Assembly (NCBI GenBank): GCA_009760885.1
Contig: CM019713.1
Coordinates: forward strand, 6,673,266 to 6,737,265
Source: Achatina immaculata
Taxonomy: Eukaryota > Mollusca > Gastropoda > Stylommatophora > Achatinidae
Direction: 5' to 3'
Length of the DNA stretch: 64,000 nucleotides
The position numbers were made by a program, and so were the translations under genes. Positions 43,540-53,184 of this stretch are shown here, piece after piece (positions within the stretch are counted from its first letter, which is position 1; each line of letters opens with the position of its first letter). The notes below the pieces were generated by a model. That model made no database searches. It worked only from the letters and a program-made list of their open reading frames with translations, and was not told where the DNA came from.

Positions 43540-44265
43540 TGTCTCCTTCCTTATATACCTCTCGGTGTTGAGAGGACAAATAGACGTCTTGATAGGGCTA
43601 AACGATTTGCTGCATATAATGGGGCATTTAATGCTTCTGTAATTTCCTCTCTTGGACAGCAAAAATAACTAATGAAGAATGTATGAGAAGAGCTGGAGAG
43701 ACAAAAAAACCTTGTCAGAAAGATAAGAGAGAGACAATGTACTTTCATAGGACATGCAGTGAGAAGAGGGGGCATTGAAAATATTATAACAACAGGAAAA
43801 ATAGAAGGAAGAAGATCAAGAGGAAGACCAAGAGAAATGATACTGGACAGTCTGACGGGATGGTGTGAGAGGAGATCACCAACTGAACTGATGGCCTGCA
43901 TGAAGGATTGTGTACTCTGGAGAAGCATAATAGCCAACGCCAGTCGGCACGGCACCTGATGATGATGATGATGAATTTCCTCTCTCGTGGGTGGCCTCTT
44001 CCTCTGTTACCTACAGATCTAACTGTGAATGTTTTCTGTGATATACTGTCTTGTGGTAACCATGTAGCATGGTCAAATCATTTGACTTTCTGTTTCTTGA
44101 TATAATGTGATACTGATGTTACTCCAACCTTTGCCCTGATGGTGTCGTTTCTTATTTGGTCTGTTCTGGTCACATTTAGTATTCTCTTTAAACGTCTCAT
44201 TTCTGTCGTGATGGATTTTTCTTTTGTTCTTGGCTGTTAGTGTCCATGTTTGACATTGATAGCGT
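43540..44265 (-). mobile_element. LINE H copy, interrupted by an RTE insertion
   Basis: On the minus strand it encodes (across frames) TWTLTAKNKRKIHHD, RRLKRILNVTRTDQIRNDTI and AKVGVTSVSHYIKKQKVK, a LINE thumb and post-RT region, then REREEITEALNAPLYAANRL. The sequence is split at 43653-43973 by an RTE insertion. Nucleotide match to 26020-26200 confirms a dispersed family. Confidence 0.8.
43653..43973 (+). mobile_element. 5'-truncated RTE-like LINE with 12-bp target duplication and (GAT)n tail
   Basis: A 321-bp insertion bounded by 'aatttcctctct' (43641-43652 and 43974-43985) and ending GATGATGATGATGATG. It encodes the last part of the RTE ORF: MRRGGIENIITTGKIEGRRS, then GRPREMILDSLTGWCERRSP and RSIIANASRHGT, ending in a stop inside the tail. 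A run of seven A near 43702-43709 puts the preceding thumb piece out of frame. Exceptionally clean evidence of target-primed insertion. Confidence 0.96.
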
Positions 44266-44267
44266 AG

Positions 44268-44345
44268 CTCAGGGACATGGGCTCCCCTGGGTTAAATTCT
44301 GCCCTCAAACCGAGGCTGGTCCAACAAGCCGGCGGTGGATATCTT
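44268..44345 (-). repeat. tRNA-like SINE head
   Basis: In reverse complement 'tatgagtggtaaagatatcc' resembles an A box region, and 'ctcggtttgaggg' about 35 bases on resembles a B box. The body is not identified. Tentative. Confidence 0.4.
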
Positions 44346-45461
44346 TACCACTCATAGCACAGTTAGAATAGACGGAATGATATAAACTAGCCTTTGAAAC
44401 AAGTGAAACATTTCAAATATCTATGTAGCATAATATCATCTCCAGGGATGATAGACGCTGACATTGAGAATAGATGCAATAAAGCAAATCAGGTCACTGG
44501 ACAAAATACTAGACTATGTAAAAGGCAGACTTCCATAGTGTTAAACAGTTTATTTGCAAAACTCTCACTCTGAAAACATCTTTTGTTCTCCAGCAAAACT
44601 GGCAGGATCATACTGTTGGATTTACTCAGGCTTCCATTACGCTGTGCGCGCTGGATGTTCCCGTTGACAAGGGGCCGGCAACCCATAAAAAAATGGCTGA
44701 ATTAAAAATAGGGGAAGTAGGATGATATTCGTCTATAGTTGAAAATGGAATCGTCCTATATCTCCTTTTCTTTAATAGCAAGTTTTTTTACACTTTTCAA
44801 AGGACCTAGCGACAGCTCTGATGTATTTATCTGCAGGGCCCGTAGAGAGCTAGGTCGGGCCACAGGATAAGTTACTGTCGGACCTTTCATCCAAACACGG
44901 AAAGTAACTATCATAAACGTCTCTAATAAGGACAAAAAAAATAATAAGACTGCTGGGCCCATCCACAACCCTGACCCTAGGAGCACTACTTAGCACCTCC
45001 CCCCCCCCCCCCCGCTTATTTATTTCTTTTTTAAATTCTCGCCTGGCGTGTATTTATGCGCGTGCGCACTTTAAAACAAAATTATATTTAAAAGAAACGC
45101 CTTGCCTGAAGTGACGGTCACGAGAAAGTATCGGACTCACGAAAAGACAAAGAAAGAGTCAAATGTTCGACAATTTGTCTGCAGGCAGAAGATCATGCTC
45201 TCCAAGTAGTTTCCTTGGTTACGCTAAAAGGCAAAGCACTCCTCTTGATTACTACACACGAGGAAATGGATATTGCGAAGCACTCAATCGGGACATTAAA
45301 TGCCCCCGGGATTTAAAAACAAAAAATGCGCATATAAAGTAATTTCTTCAGTCTGTGTAATAGAATATTCAAGTCATTGAGTTTATAGAAAAGACAAGAG
45401 CCATTAATCTTTTTTTCTTTGAAGAGGCTGCACAAGCAATTTTTTCCTTCCCCTTCTGAAG
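44346..45461. other. Unassigned sequence
   Basis: Includes a poly(C) run of 15 (44999-45013). No reliable exon or transposon terminus seen. Confidence 0.4.
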
Positions 45462-45658
45462 CAGTGATTTTCAAACGGGGCCGCAACGTCCCCTCTGGGG
45501 ACGGTAGAATAATCCAGAGGCCGGTAAGAAAGAAGGGAGTGGAATGGGACATTAGAACCAAGTGAAAGAAAATTTAATAAAATTTTTTTTTGAGGGGGGA
45601 AGGGGGAGATTTCTTTGAGGCAAGAGGGTAGAAGTCCGATGAAGTTTTGGAATCACTG
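45462..45658 (+). mobile_element. Short hAT-like MITE (197 bp)
   Basis: Left end 'cagtgattttcaaacgggg', right end in reverse complement 'cagtgattccaaaacttca'. The CAGTG...CACTG ends are typical of hAT elements. The flanking octamers (ttctgaag and tactaaaa) agree at only 5 of 8 positions, so the target duplication is unproven. Confidence 0.5.
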
Positions 45659-46352
45659 TACTAAAAAACATAACATTCAGAAGCTGATATTGAATCGCTG
45701 CATCTGTTTATATGTATATGTACGTTTTTAAAAAATGTAAATACTGATGTATTCCTTTTAGTGATTAAACAGCGCGGACGTACTAAAAGCTTGTACTGTT
45801 CCTAAACACGTCTAGCCTGTCCAGCTTGGTGCTCCTGCAAACTAAATCATCCCATTTATAATCACTGTATTGAAACTGGACCTTGGTGACCCCTAAAAAT
45901 AATTATGCTGCCCTGAAGTGATGTTTCCAGATTGCTGGGTGCGTAATTACAACGGCCTTCGGCGAGGGCACTAGTGCAAAAAAAAAAAAAGCAACAACAA
46001 CAAAAGTGGCTTAATTTAAGACATAATGGTCTCTTAGTCTCGCATGCATAAAAATATTCCGCATATCTCATCTCAAATAAGCTGCCCCTGTAAATGCACA
46101 TTAATTTTTTTTAGAAAGATTCAGCAAGACAAACAAATTAAAAGCAGAGAAAGATTCTAATATCCGCCTCTCTTTCACGATATTAAACCAATTTGCCTGT
46201 TTTCCCTGATATTAAACTATCTCCGCAGGCTCTCTGTCATATACAGTCTGGAGTATCTTGTCATAATTCACTGGAAGCTATCGCATTTTTTACAGTTTAT
46301 AAATTAATTACAAAAAGTAACTGTACAATTTATTTTGATATTTTTTCCTTGT
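45659..46352. other. AT-rich, nothing recognised
   Basis: No supported feature. Confidence 0.4.
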
Positions 46353-46525
46353 CCAAGAACAGCTGCGGACCTCTTTCTGGTCTGAGAACAGCTGTGGACC
46401 CCCTTTCTGACCCGAGAACAGCTGTGGACCCCCTTTCTGATCTGAGAACAGCTATGGACCTATTTTCTGACCTGAGAACAGCTGTGGACCTTCTTTTTCT
46501 GACACGAGAACAGCTGTGTACTCCT
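46353..46525 (+). repeat. 30-bp minisatellite, 6 copies
   Basis: 'gaacagctgtggaccccctt' recurs at 46357, 46385, 46415, 46445, 46475 and 46507. The unit resembles hAT-element sequence at 29110-29135 ('aaacagctgtggacccctca'), so the array seems to have grown from a transposon end. Its 10-codon period gives an LRTAVDPLSD-like frame that is not a gene. Confidence 0.93.
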
Positions 46526-46584
46526 CTTTATAAATAAAGCAATAAACAGAACTCGGATAATTCTAGATTTTTAAAATCCATTTG

Positions 46585-46868
46585 CTGGCTGCATAGTTAG
46601 CTTAGGCACTCGGTCTACTAATCCGGTGGTACCAGGTTCATCTCCCAGTAGTGGGGATTTTTTTCTGATACCACCACACCAAAGAGACCCCAGGGTCCAC
46701 CCAGCCTCTAAAAATAGATACCAGAGAAATATAGGAAAGTAAATGCGACAAGACGTGATAATAACCACATCACGCTTTCATGTGCCGAAGGTTCTAGAAG
46801 TACGGGCCTAACACAGTATCTCCAATATGTCTTAATGGCATGGAAACGGGGATTTTTATGTTACCTTT
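46585..46868 (+). mobile_element. Complete tRNA-derived SINE with 11-bp target duplication
   Basis: Flanked by 'aaatccatttg' (46574-46584 and 46869-46879). The tRNA-like head has an A-box-like 'tagcttaggcactcgg' near 46598 and a B box 'ggttcatctcc' at 46635-46645 (RNA polymerase III internal promoter). The body follows ('ccacatcacgctttcatgtg', 'ggcctaacacagtatctcca'), and the 3' end is 'gtcttaatggcatggaaac' plus 'ttacctt'. No protein is encoded. Fragments of the same family lie at 2915, 18672, 27092 and 39683. Confidence 0.93.
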
Positions 46869-46934
46869 AAATCCATTTGTGCAGTAGAAAGATAAAAACG
46901 CATGCCCACAGACCATCCTAACAGAAGTACATCT

Positions 46935-46990
46935 TAAATCGTTCCCGTGCCGCTAAACGTCAGATAGTTCACATGGTAGTTCGCCAAGAT
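46935..46990 (-). mobile_element. LINE A 3' UTR scrap
   Basis: 'cgttcccgtgccgctaaacg' followed by 'agttcgccaagattt' matches the LINE A 3' end at 41465-41510. Confidence 0.75.
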
Positions 46991-48125
46991 TTCTAACATA
47001 ATAGTGGTTGATAAATGGAAGCATAATAATAGACTGAAATTGAAAATTGCAATGCACATAGCAGAACAGTTAAACACAAGACACAAACTCCCTGAAGACA
47101 GAGAAGAACTTACAAAAGTACCAAACATCCCACCAAACACAAACTACACACTTCTTCAAACTAACACCAGACTCAAGAACAAATTAGTGAACAAATCATC
47201 AGATCCTAACACCCTAAAGCTATGTGCACTGGAGACCATATAATCCTACCCCAAGGACTGGATTCATGCATACACTGATGGGTCACCGTTCAAGGAAACA
47301 GACAATGCAGGATATGGGGTACTTATAATGTTTCCAGACAAGACAACAAGCCACATTTCTGCTCCTTGTGGATCTTGCTGCTCCAATTATAATGCAGAAT
47401 TGCAGACAATATTAGCATCCCTGGCAGCCACTACCACCAAATACAAAAACAATGCCTCTCACCCAAAAAAAACCTTGTTATTTTTTCAGACTCCCTGTCT
47501 GCTCTCCAAACCCTTGAAAATTGGATACCAACAGCTGATCACATTACATCTGACATACTCAGTGCAATAAACCAACTCGCCTTCTATTACATCAAGACCA
47601 CCCTACAGTGGATACCATGGCACACAGATATCAGAATAAATGAACGTGCTGACAGACTGGCAAAGAGTGGAGCCACCATGCCATAGCCCCACAACCCCGC
47701 CAGCATGAGCACAGCTAAAAATATTATACACAACAACTGCAAGCAGCAGTGGATGGATAGCTGGGCCAGTAATCTAGCTGGAAGATCCCATTACACATAT
47801 CTGCCAAAGCCTAACCCCGGAGACCACATCAACAGCTTATGTCGCCGCGACCATTGCACAATCTTCAGAATGCGAACAGGACACATCATCCTCAATAAGC
47901 ACTTACACAGAGTGACCACTGACCACACACCATACTGCATGCACTGCAACAGACAAGAAGAACCTGTTAAACACATCTGCTTGACTGCAGTGCATTGAAG
48001 GACCTTCGGAAGAACCTGATACCACCAAACTCCTCAATCACCGACATTCTGTATGGAGATGTAGAACAGCTGAAGAGGACCTATACATTTCATTATCTGA
48101 CACAAGGGAAAAAGAGTGAAAACTT
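46991..48125 (+). mobile_element. LINE RNase H and C-terminus, 5'-truncated
   Basis: A plus-strand LINE 3' part running through an RNase H domain and a zinc-binding C-terminus, ending near 48125. It shares its layout with LINE B (24484-24861): RMRTGH..LN.H then C-x2-C and H-x-C. Its sequence is different, so it is a related family. Confidence 0.85.
47240..47998 (+). pseudogene. LINE RNase H domain plus zinc knuckle
   Basis: Across three frames: AYTDGSPFKETDNAGYGVLI (first catalytic Asp), NYNAELQTILASLAAT (Glu), FTDSLSALQTLENWI (second Asp, split by an extra T in a T run near 47481) and WIPWHTDIRINERADRLAKS (last Asp). Then come HCTIFRMRTGHIILNKHLHR and CMHCNRQEEPVKHICL, the Cys/His knuckle. 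All four RNase H acidic residues can be found. Frameshifts and a stop after KSGATMP show it is inactive. Confidence 0.87.
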
Positions 48126-48159
48126 GTAAACACAGGGATCGGAAAAGTCAAAGTCAAAG

Positions 48160-48212
48160 TCAAATCCATTTGTTGGTCCATGGACCCCAGGTTAAGAACC
48201 GTTGTTCTAAAT
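48160..48212 (-). repeat. hAT-like transposon end
   Basis: 'ggtccatggaccccaggtta' and 'agaaccgttg' is the reverse complement of a CAACGGTTCTTAACC-type hAT terminus, as at 3546 and 30046. Confidence 0.5.
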
Positions 48213-48238
48213 TCCATTTTGAAACTCAAGATTCGAAA

Positions 48239-48541
48239 ATGTCAAGTCAAAAGTGTATTCAAAAACTGAAAAAAACCCGTATGTTTAAATGCTACAGGGT
48301 TCCTGTGCTACTAATGATCCATGAGTGCTTCCATGAGAGTCTTTGCTCAGTGTATACAGAAAGAGTATCAATTGATAGGTTTAATCATTTGTGCGACGAA
48401 CTGATAAAAGGTCTAGAGCAACGCAGTTTTATAAGTGAACAAGAAATAGTTAACGTTTATATGCTGCTGGATAAAGTATTCTATGTGTACTACAACATAT
48501 TAACCAGCTCTCAGCCCTGTGAGATGTGTCCCACAAAATAG
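48239..48541 (+). CDS. Hypothetical protein, ~100 codons, possibly frameshifted
   Basis: I do not recognise it. From ATG at 48239 it reads MSSQKCIQKLKKTRMFKCYR, a hydrophobic VPVLLMIHECFHESL piece, DELIKGLEQRSFISEQEIV and YYNILTSSQPCEMCPTK, then TAG at 48539-48541. Composition (balanced, helix-prone, few low-complexity runs) is more protein-like than other short frames here. In a different frame, right after the stop, 53 further codons stay open to TAA at 48703 (GKRATEDSTLQNQMPAISD ... DEEDSTPDRLSPQDM). The two could be one protein broken by a frameshift. It could be a host retrocopy, a lone exon or transposon-derived. Confidence 0.4.
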   Translation: MSSQKCIQKLKKTRMFKCYRVPVLLMIHECFHESLCSVYTERVSIDRFNHLCDELIKGLEQRSFISEQEIVNVYMLLDKVFYVYYNILTSSQPCEMCPTK

Positions 48542-48738
48542 CTGGAAAGCGTGCAACAGAGGATTCAACACTTCAAAATCAAATGCCTGCAATATCCGAT
48601 CCGCCATATTGCCTGCCACTATTATCATCAGTAACTGACATTTCAGTCATCATCCAAGATGAAGAAGATAGCACTCCTGACCGCCTTTCACCTCAAGACA
48701 TGTAAATTGCTTAGTTGCAAATTTCAGCTCTTAACTCT

Positions 48739-48762
48739 GTGTGTGTGTGTATATATATATAT
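48739..48762 (+). repeat. (TG)n(TA)n microsatellite
   Basis: 'tgtgtgtgtgtatatatatata'. Directly upstream of an RTE fragment. Confidence 0.95.
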
Positions 48763-48779
48763 ACTGGGGAAAAGAGAAT

Positions 48780-48894
48780 TTAGTTAACAGCATATGTAGA
48801 AGGAGAACGACATTCTTTGGCCACGTGATGAAAGGAGAGAATTTGAAATCGTCATAGCAAAAGGAAATATTAACGGTAAAAGGAGCAGAAAATG

Positions 48895-48939
<45 letters not shown>

Positions 48940-49085
48940 AAGAGAGAGGACAACGGACAAGTCATTCGCTATGGCGCGATATAACCAGCCGAGCTGAAGG
49001 CAAACTTTGAAGATATAGAGCTGTGAAGAAGCAATCGTCAGCGTCTATCCGTGATCAACCAAGTGATGATGATGATGATGATGAC
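48780..49085 (+). mobile_element. RTE-like LINE 3' end with internal (CA)n(GA)n and (GAT)n tail
   Basis: Encodes NSICRRRTTFFGHVMKG, then IAKGNINGKRSR, the GHVMR...GKRSRGR block of RTE 3' ORF ends. The frame is then broken by (CA)n(GA)n (48897-48948), and the copy ends 'gtgatgatgatgatgatgat' as other RTE copies here do. Confidence 0.8.
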
Positions 49086-49379
49086 GAAGTCTCCTTTAGT
49101 CTACTCTAACTCCTGTCCCATTTCCCCCCCCCCTTCCGTAGTGTCCATCTTAGTACTATTTTTAGTAGTGAATCGTCAGTAATTTATCCACACCAAATGT
49201 GGCATCAATTGACTCGTGTTTAGTTTCTACATGCTTCGAGGCCCGTTAGTGGCTGTGGTCGACACAGATCACAAGAGGTTTGGTTAACTTAAACAGTGAA
49301 CTTCTCAAGCCAGGAAACTGAATAATTTGTTACCTTGACATAACGGATAACAATCCTTGACTGTTTGTAAAATAAAATG

Positions 49380-49632
49380 TCTATGACTGTTTCTACATGT
49401 TTCTACATGAATGTTTCTACATGAATGTTTCTACATGAATATTTCTACATGTTTCCACAATAATGTTTCTACTTGAATGTTTCTACATGAATGTTTCTAC
49501 ATGTTTCCACAATTATGTTTCTACATGAAAGTTTCTACATGTTTCCACAATTATGTTTCTACATGAATGTTTCTACATGTTTCCACAATTATGTTTCTAC
49601 CTGAATGTTTCTACACGAGTGTTTCTACAGTA
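49380..49632 (+). repeat. Degenerate 'gtttctacatgaat' array
   Basis: 14-16-base 'gtttctacatgaat' alternates with 'gtttccacaattat' over about 250 bases. Confidence 0.93.
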
Positions 49633-50164
49633 TGTTTCGTAAAAATCAGCAAAGTACGCAAAGCAAATACAGAAACGTAAAATTCAAAGGAAAATCTGTC
49701 ACACATTTTTCAATCAATCGAGTCATACTGATTAAATATTCACCATGAAATATTATCGATTCTGTCCCTTCAACACGAAGTGTAATTCATAACAGTAATT
49801 TACAAAGAAGTATAATCGATTAATTTGTTTAACTGAATGAATTCCGCAAGTTCTACAGTGTTTCATAGTAAAGTATCATCCAAACATTGATTTCCTCGCG
49901 TAAGTATATATATATATTTTTTTTTGCCGTGAAGCGCATCTTGTTCTGCCATTCACATCGATGAGTAATCCTTCCAGAAGTTCACAGCGAAGTGTTTACG
50001 AGATCCTTCATTCACGCCCAGACTACCAAGATTAGCATTGCGAGTAGGACAGGATGCTCACAAAACATATTAGTAGAATGGAAGGCACAAGGAAGCTACC
50101 ATTGCTGCTGATGTTGCCTGAAATATAAGAGGGGAAATAATCTGCATATTTTACTTGACAAAAC

Positions 50165-50470
50165 AGTCATGTACATTTTACTTTACAAAACATTCATGCA
50201 CGCATTACTTTACACACAAGCACGTAGATTTTACTTTATAATCGTGTACTTTTTTACTTTACAGAACAATGACGTGCATTTTACTTTAGAAAACGATCAT
50301 GTACTTTACAGACATTCATGCAAATTTTACTTCACAATTATGTACGTTTTACTTTGCAGAATAATCATGTACATTTTACTTTATAAGAACAGTCATGTAC
50401 ATTTCACTTTACAAAATAACCACATACATTTTACTTAAAAAAACAATAAAGACATTTTACTTTACAAAGA
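50165..50470 (+). repeat. Degenerate ~27-bp array
   Basis: Variants of 'catgtacattttactttaca' recur about 11 times. The 89-codon frame across it is an artefact. Confidence 0.9.
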
Positions 50471-50859
50471 AAAACATTGATGACAGTAAAGAAAAGAATA
50501 GTGGTATCGTGGGTCTGTGACTGATAAAGATTTTTCATACGGCGCATATTTAGTCAATGATTAAATTAAAGACATGTATGCTTTGGCGATTTTCGTTTTG
50601 TTTCGAATACTAGACCAGTCATTCTTGATCCTTCTGTACCAGAGGAATCTTTTCGACTAATTTTCCGGTCTTAGAATGATCCTGTATAATAAAAGTGTTA
50701 TTTCCGTGGCTCATGGTATATTAGTGTGATCAATAATTTGTAGATATGGTAATGTCAAGTGCTCTTCTGTCTAGGAAATGATGTTTATTTCCGTGAATAT
50801 TTATTTATTTATTTATTTTTAAACTGTAGTCTCTTTTCGTACCATTTGCAAAAACCTTT

Positions 50860-51540
50860 AAGATCTCTAGTGGAATGCTTTGTGATCTCTGATGGAATGC
50901 TTTGTGATCTTTAATGGAATTTTTTTAAAATCTAAAATGGAATTCTTTTTTTTTTATCTCTAGTGGAATGCTTTGTGATCGCTGAAGGAATGCTTTGTGA
51001 TCTCTGATGGAATGCTTTGTGATCTCTAGTGGAATCCTTTATGACATCTAGTGGAATCCTTTGCAAAACCCTTTGTGATCTCTAGTGGAGTCATTTATGA
51101 TCGCTAGTGAATCCTTTGTGATCTCTAATGAAACCCTTAGCAAAATGTTTTCTGATCTCTAGTGGAATCCTTTGTTATATCTATTGAATCCTTTGTGATC
51201 TTTAGTGAGTTATTTGTGATCTCTAGTGAATCCTTTGTTATATCTATTGAATCCTTTGTGATCTTTAGTGAGTTATTTGTGATCTCTAGTGAATCCTATG
51301 TGAACTTTAGTCAATCCTTTGTGATCTCTAGAGAATTCTGTGTGATCTCTAGTGAATCCTTTGTGATCTCCAACGAAACCCTTAGCAAAACGTTTTGCGA
51401 TCTCTAGTGAAACCTTCTGCAAAAACACTTCGTAATATCTAGTGGAACCTTTTGAAATCCCTTTGTGATCTCTAGTGGACGGCTTTAGCGATTTCTCGCG
51501 ACCTCTTGTGGAATCACTTAATGACCTCTGGTGGAAACAT
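50860..51540 (+). repeat. Degenerate ~23-bp array
   Basis: 'gtgatctctagtggaatcct' and variants repeat about 28 times with many substitutions, suggesting an older array than its neighbours. Confidence 0.92.
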
Positions 51541-51659
51541 CAGGTTCCACAGAGCCCGGGTGAGAAACCATGTACTTTTAAACCAGTGAGAGAGCTGTAA
51601 ACTCTGTGAACCAGATTAAAAAAAACACGAGTGATGAATAGGTCTTGCAATGTTCTGTT

Positions 51660-51735
51660 GAGAGAGAGAGAGAGAGAGGGGGGGGGGGGAGGGAGGGAGG
51701 GAGGGAGGAAGAGAGGAAGAGAGGGAGTGAGAGTA
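51660..51735 (+). repeat. Purine-rich (GA)n/(GGGA)n tract
   Basis: GA repeats, then a G9-rich stretch and GGGA/GGAA repeats, all on the plus strand. Such polypurine mirror sequence can form triplex DNA. Confidence 0.95.
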
Positions 51736-52143
51736 ACGGGCTCAATCCGCGTCCTTCGATTGGGATAATATATAGGATACAATCTCGTCGTAAACGCATT
51801 TTTGATTGTTGTTTTTTTTTTCGAAGGTCATTTTGACGTGGAAGTTAGTGACACGTATCTCTGCTAGCATGATCCAGAACTGATTCAGTGTTTTGCTCCA
51901 TGTTCTCACATTCAAGAATGGCATGATTGACATTTTGGTTTTATATTTTTTCTGTTTTTTTGTTAAATGCACTTGTTCTAATTTTTTTTTTAAATCTTGT
52001 TTCGATCTCTCTTGCTATCACCTGACATTTTGCTACTTTCAAGAAATCTTTCTGCTGTTAGTGTTTGTCCTGGTATTCTCGTGCTTAGATTCAGGTCAAG
52101 TTGCATCTAAAACAACTTGTCTACGAAATTTCAGAGGTCTGAT

Positions 52144-52560
52144 CATATAACACTGTGTCCTGTTAGTTTATTGTAGAGGTAAAATCATGAAACACTGTGT
52201 CCTGTTAGTTTATTGTAGAGGTAAAATCATGAAACACTGTGTCCTGTTAGTTTATTGTAGAGATAAAATCATACAACACTGTGTTCTGTTAGTTTATTGT
52301 AGAGGTAAAATCATGAAACACTGTGTCCTGTTAGTTTATTGTAGAGGTAAAATCATGAAACACTGTGTCCTGTTAGTTTATTGTAGAGGTAAAATCATAC
52401 AACACTGTGTTCTGTTAGTTTATTGTAGAGGTAAAATCATGAAACACTGTGTCCTGTTAGTTTATTGTAGAGGTAAAATCATGCAACACTGTGTTCTGTT
52501 AGTTTGTTGTACAGCTAAAATCATACAACACTGTGTTCTGTTACTTTATTGTGCCAAAGT
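52144..52560 (+). repeat. 42-bp minisatellite, 10 copies, in a constant reading frame
   Basis: Unit 'aaaatcatgaaacactgtgt' plus 'cctgttagtttattgtagaggt' repeats at 42-base steps. Since 42 is 14 codons, a 150-codon frame (52187-52639) survives with the 14-residue repeat MKHCVLLVYCRGKI. No start context or homologous domain supports translation. Copies alternate between two variants ('tgaaaca/cctg' and 'tacaaca/ttctg'). Confidence 0.95.
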
Positions 52561-52793
52561 TTCCTATTTTTTTTTAAAAATTGTATCATCTGCAACAACG
52601 CTGCTTTTCCTCCTCTCTCTCTCTGTCCATATCATCTAGATTTCAGAATGAAGAACATATAAGATTTGTCATTTTACAGTCATATATTATTTTTAAAAAC
52701 GTGCATATAAAAGTTATTATGATTGTGAAAACAAAGAGATAAGTAGGAAAATAGAAGACAGGGTTCAATGTTCAATTCTCAACACTTTGAGGA

Positions 52794-52890
<97 letters not shown>

Positions 52891-53057
52891 GTCTGTCTGT
52901 CTGTCTATGTGTGCGTGTGTCCGTCCGCCCTTCCCCCTCTTTCTCCCCTTCTTTCTCCCCCTCTTTCTCCTCTTCTTACCCCTCTTCCCCCTCTTCCCCC
53001 TCTTCCTCTCCCTCTTCCTCCCCCTCTTTCACCCCCTCTTTCTCCCCCTCTTCTCAG
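52794..53057 (+). repeat. (ATCT)n microsatellite followed by CT-rich tract
   Basis: About 24 ATCT tetramers (52794-52890), then GTCT repeats, then C/T-rich 'ccccctctttctcc' repeats to 53057. A pure pyrimidine strand for most of its length. Confidence 0.97.
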
Positions 53058-53184
53058 TGAAATTTGATACTAAACGTCAGATAACCGTAATTTTTAAAAA
53101 TCAAGACATTACCTGCTACCGTTATAAAATATCCGCAGAGAATATATTGTAGCATTGTTTATATATGGTATATATGGCTTAGAG

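Noticed and set aside
52768..53152. Ser/Ile/Tyr then Pro/Leu-rich frames
   Set aside because: (ATCT)n and CT-rich simple sequence.
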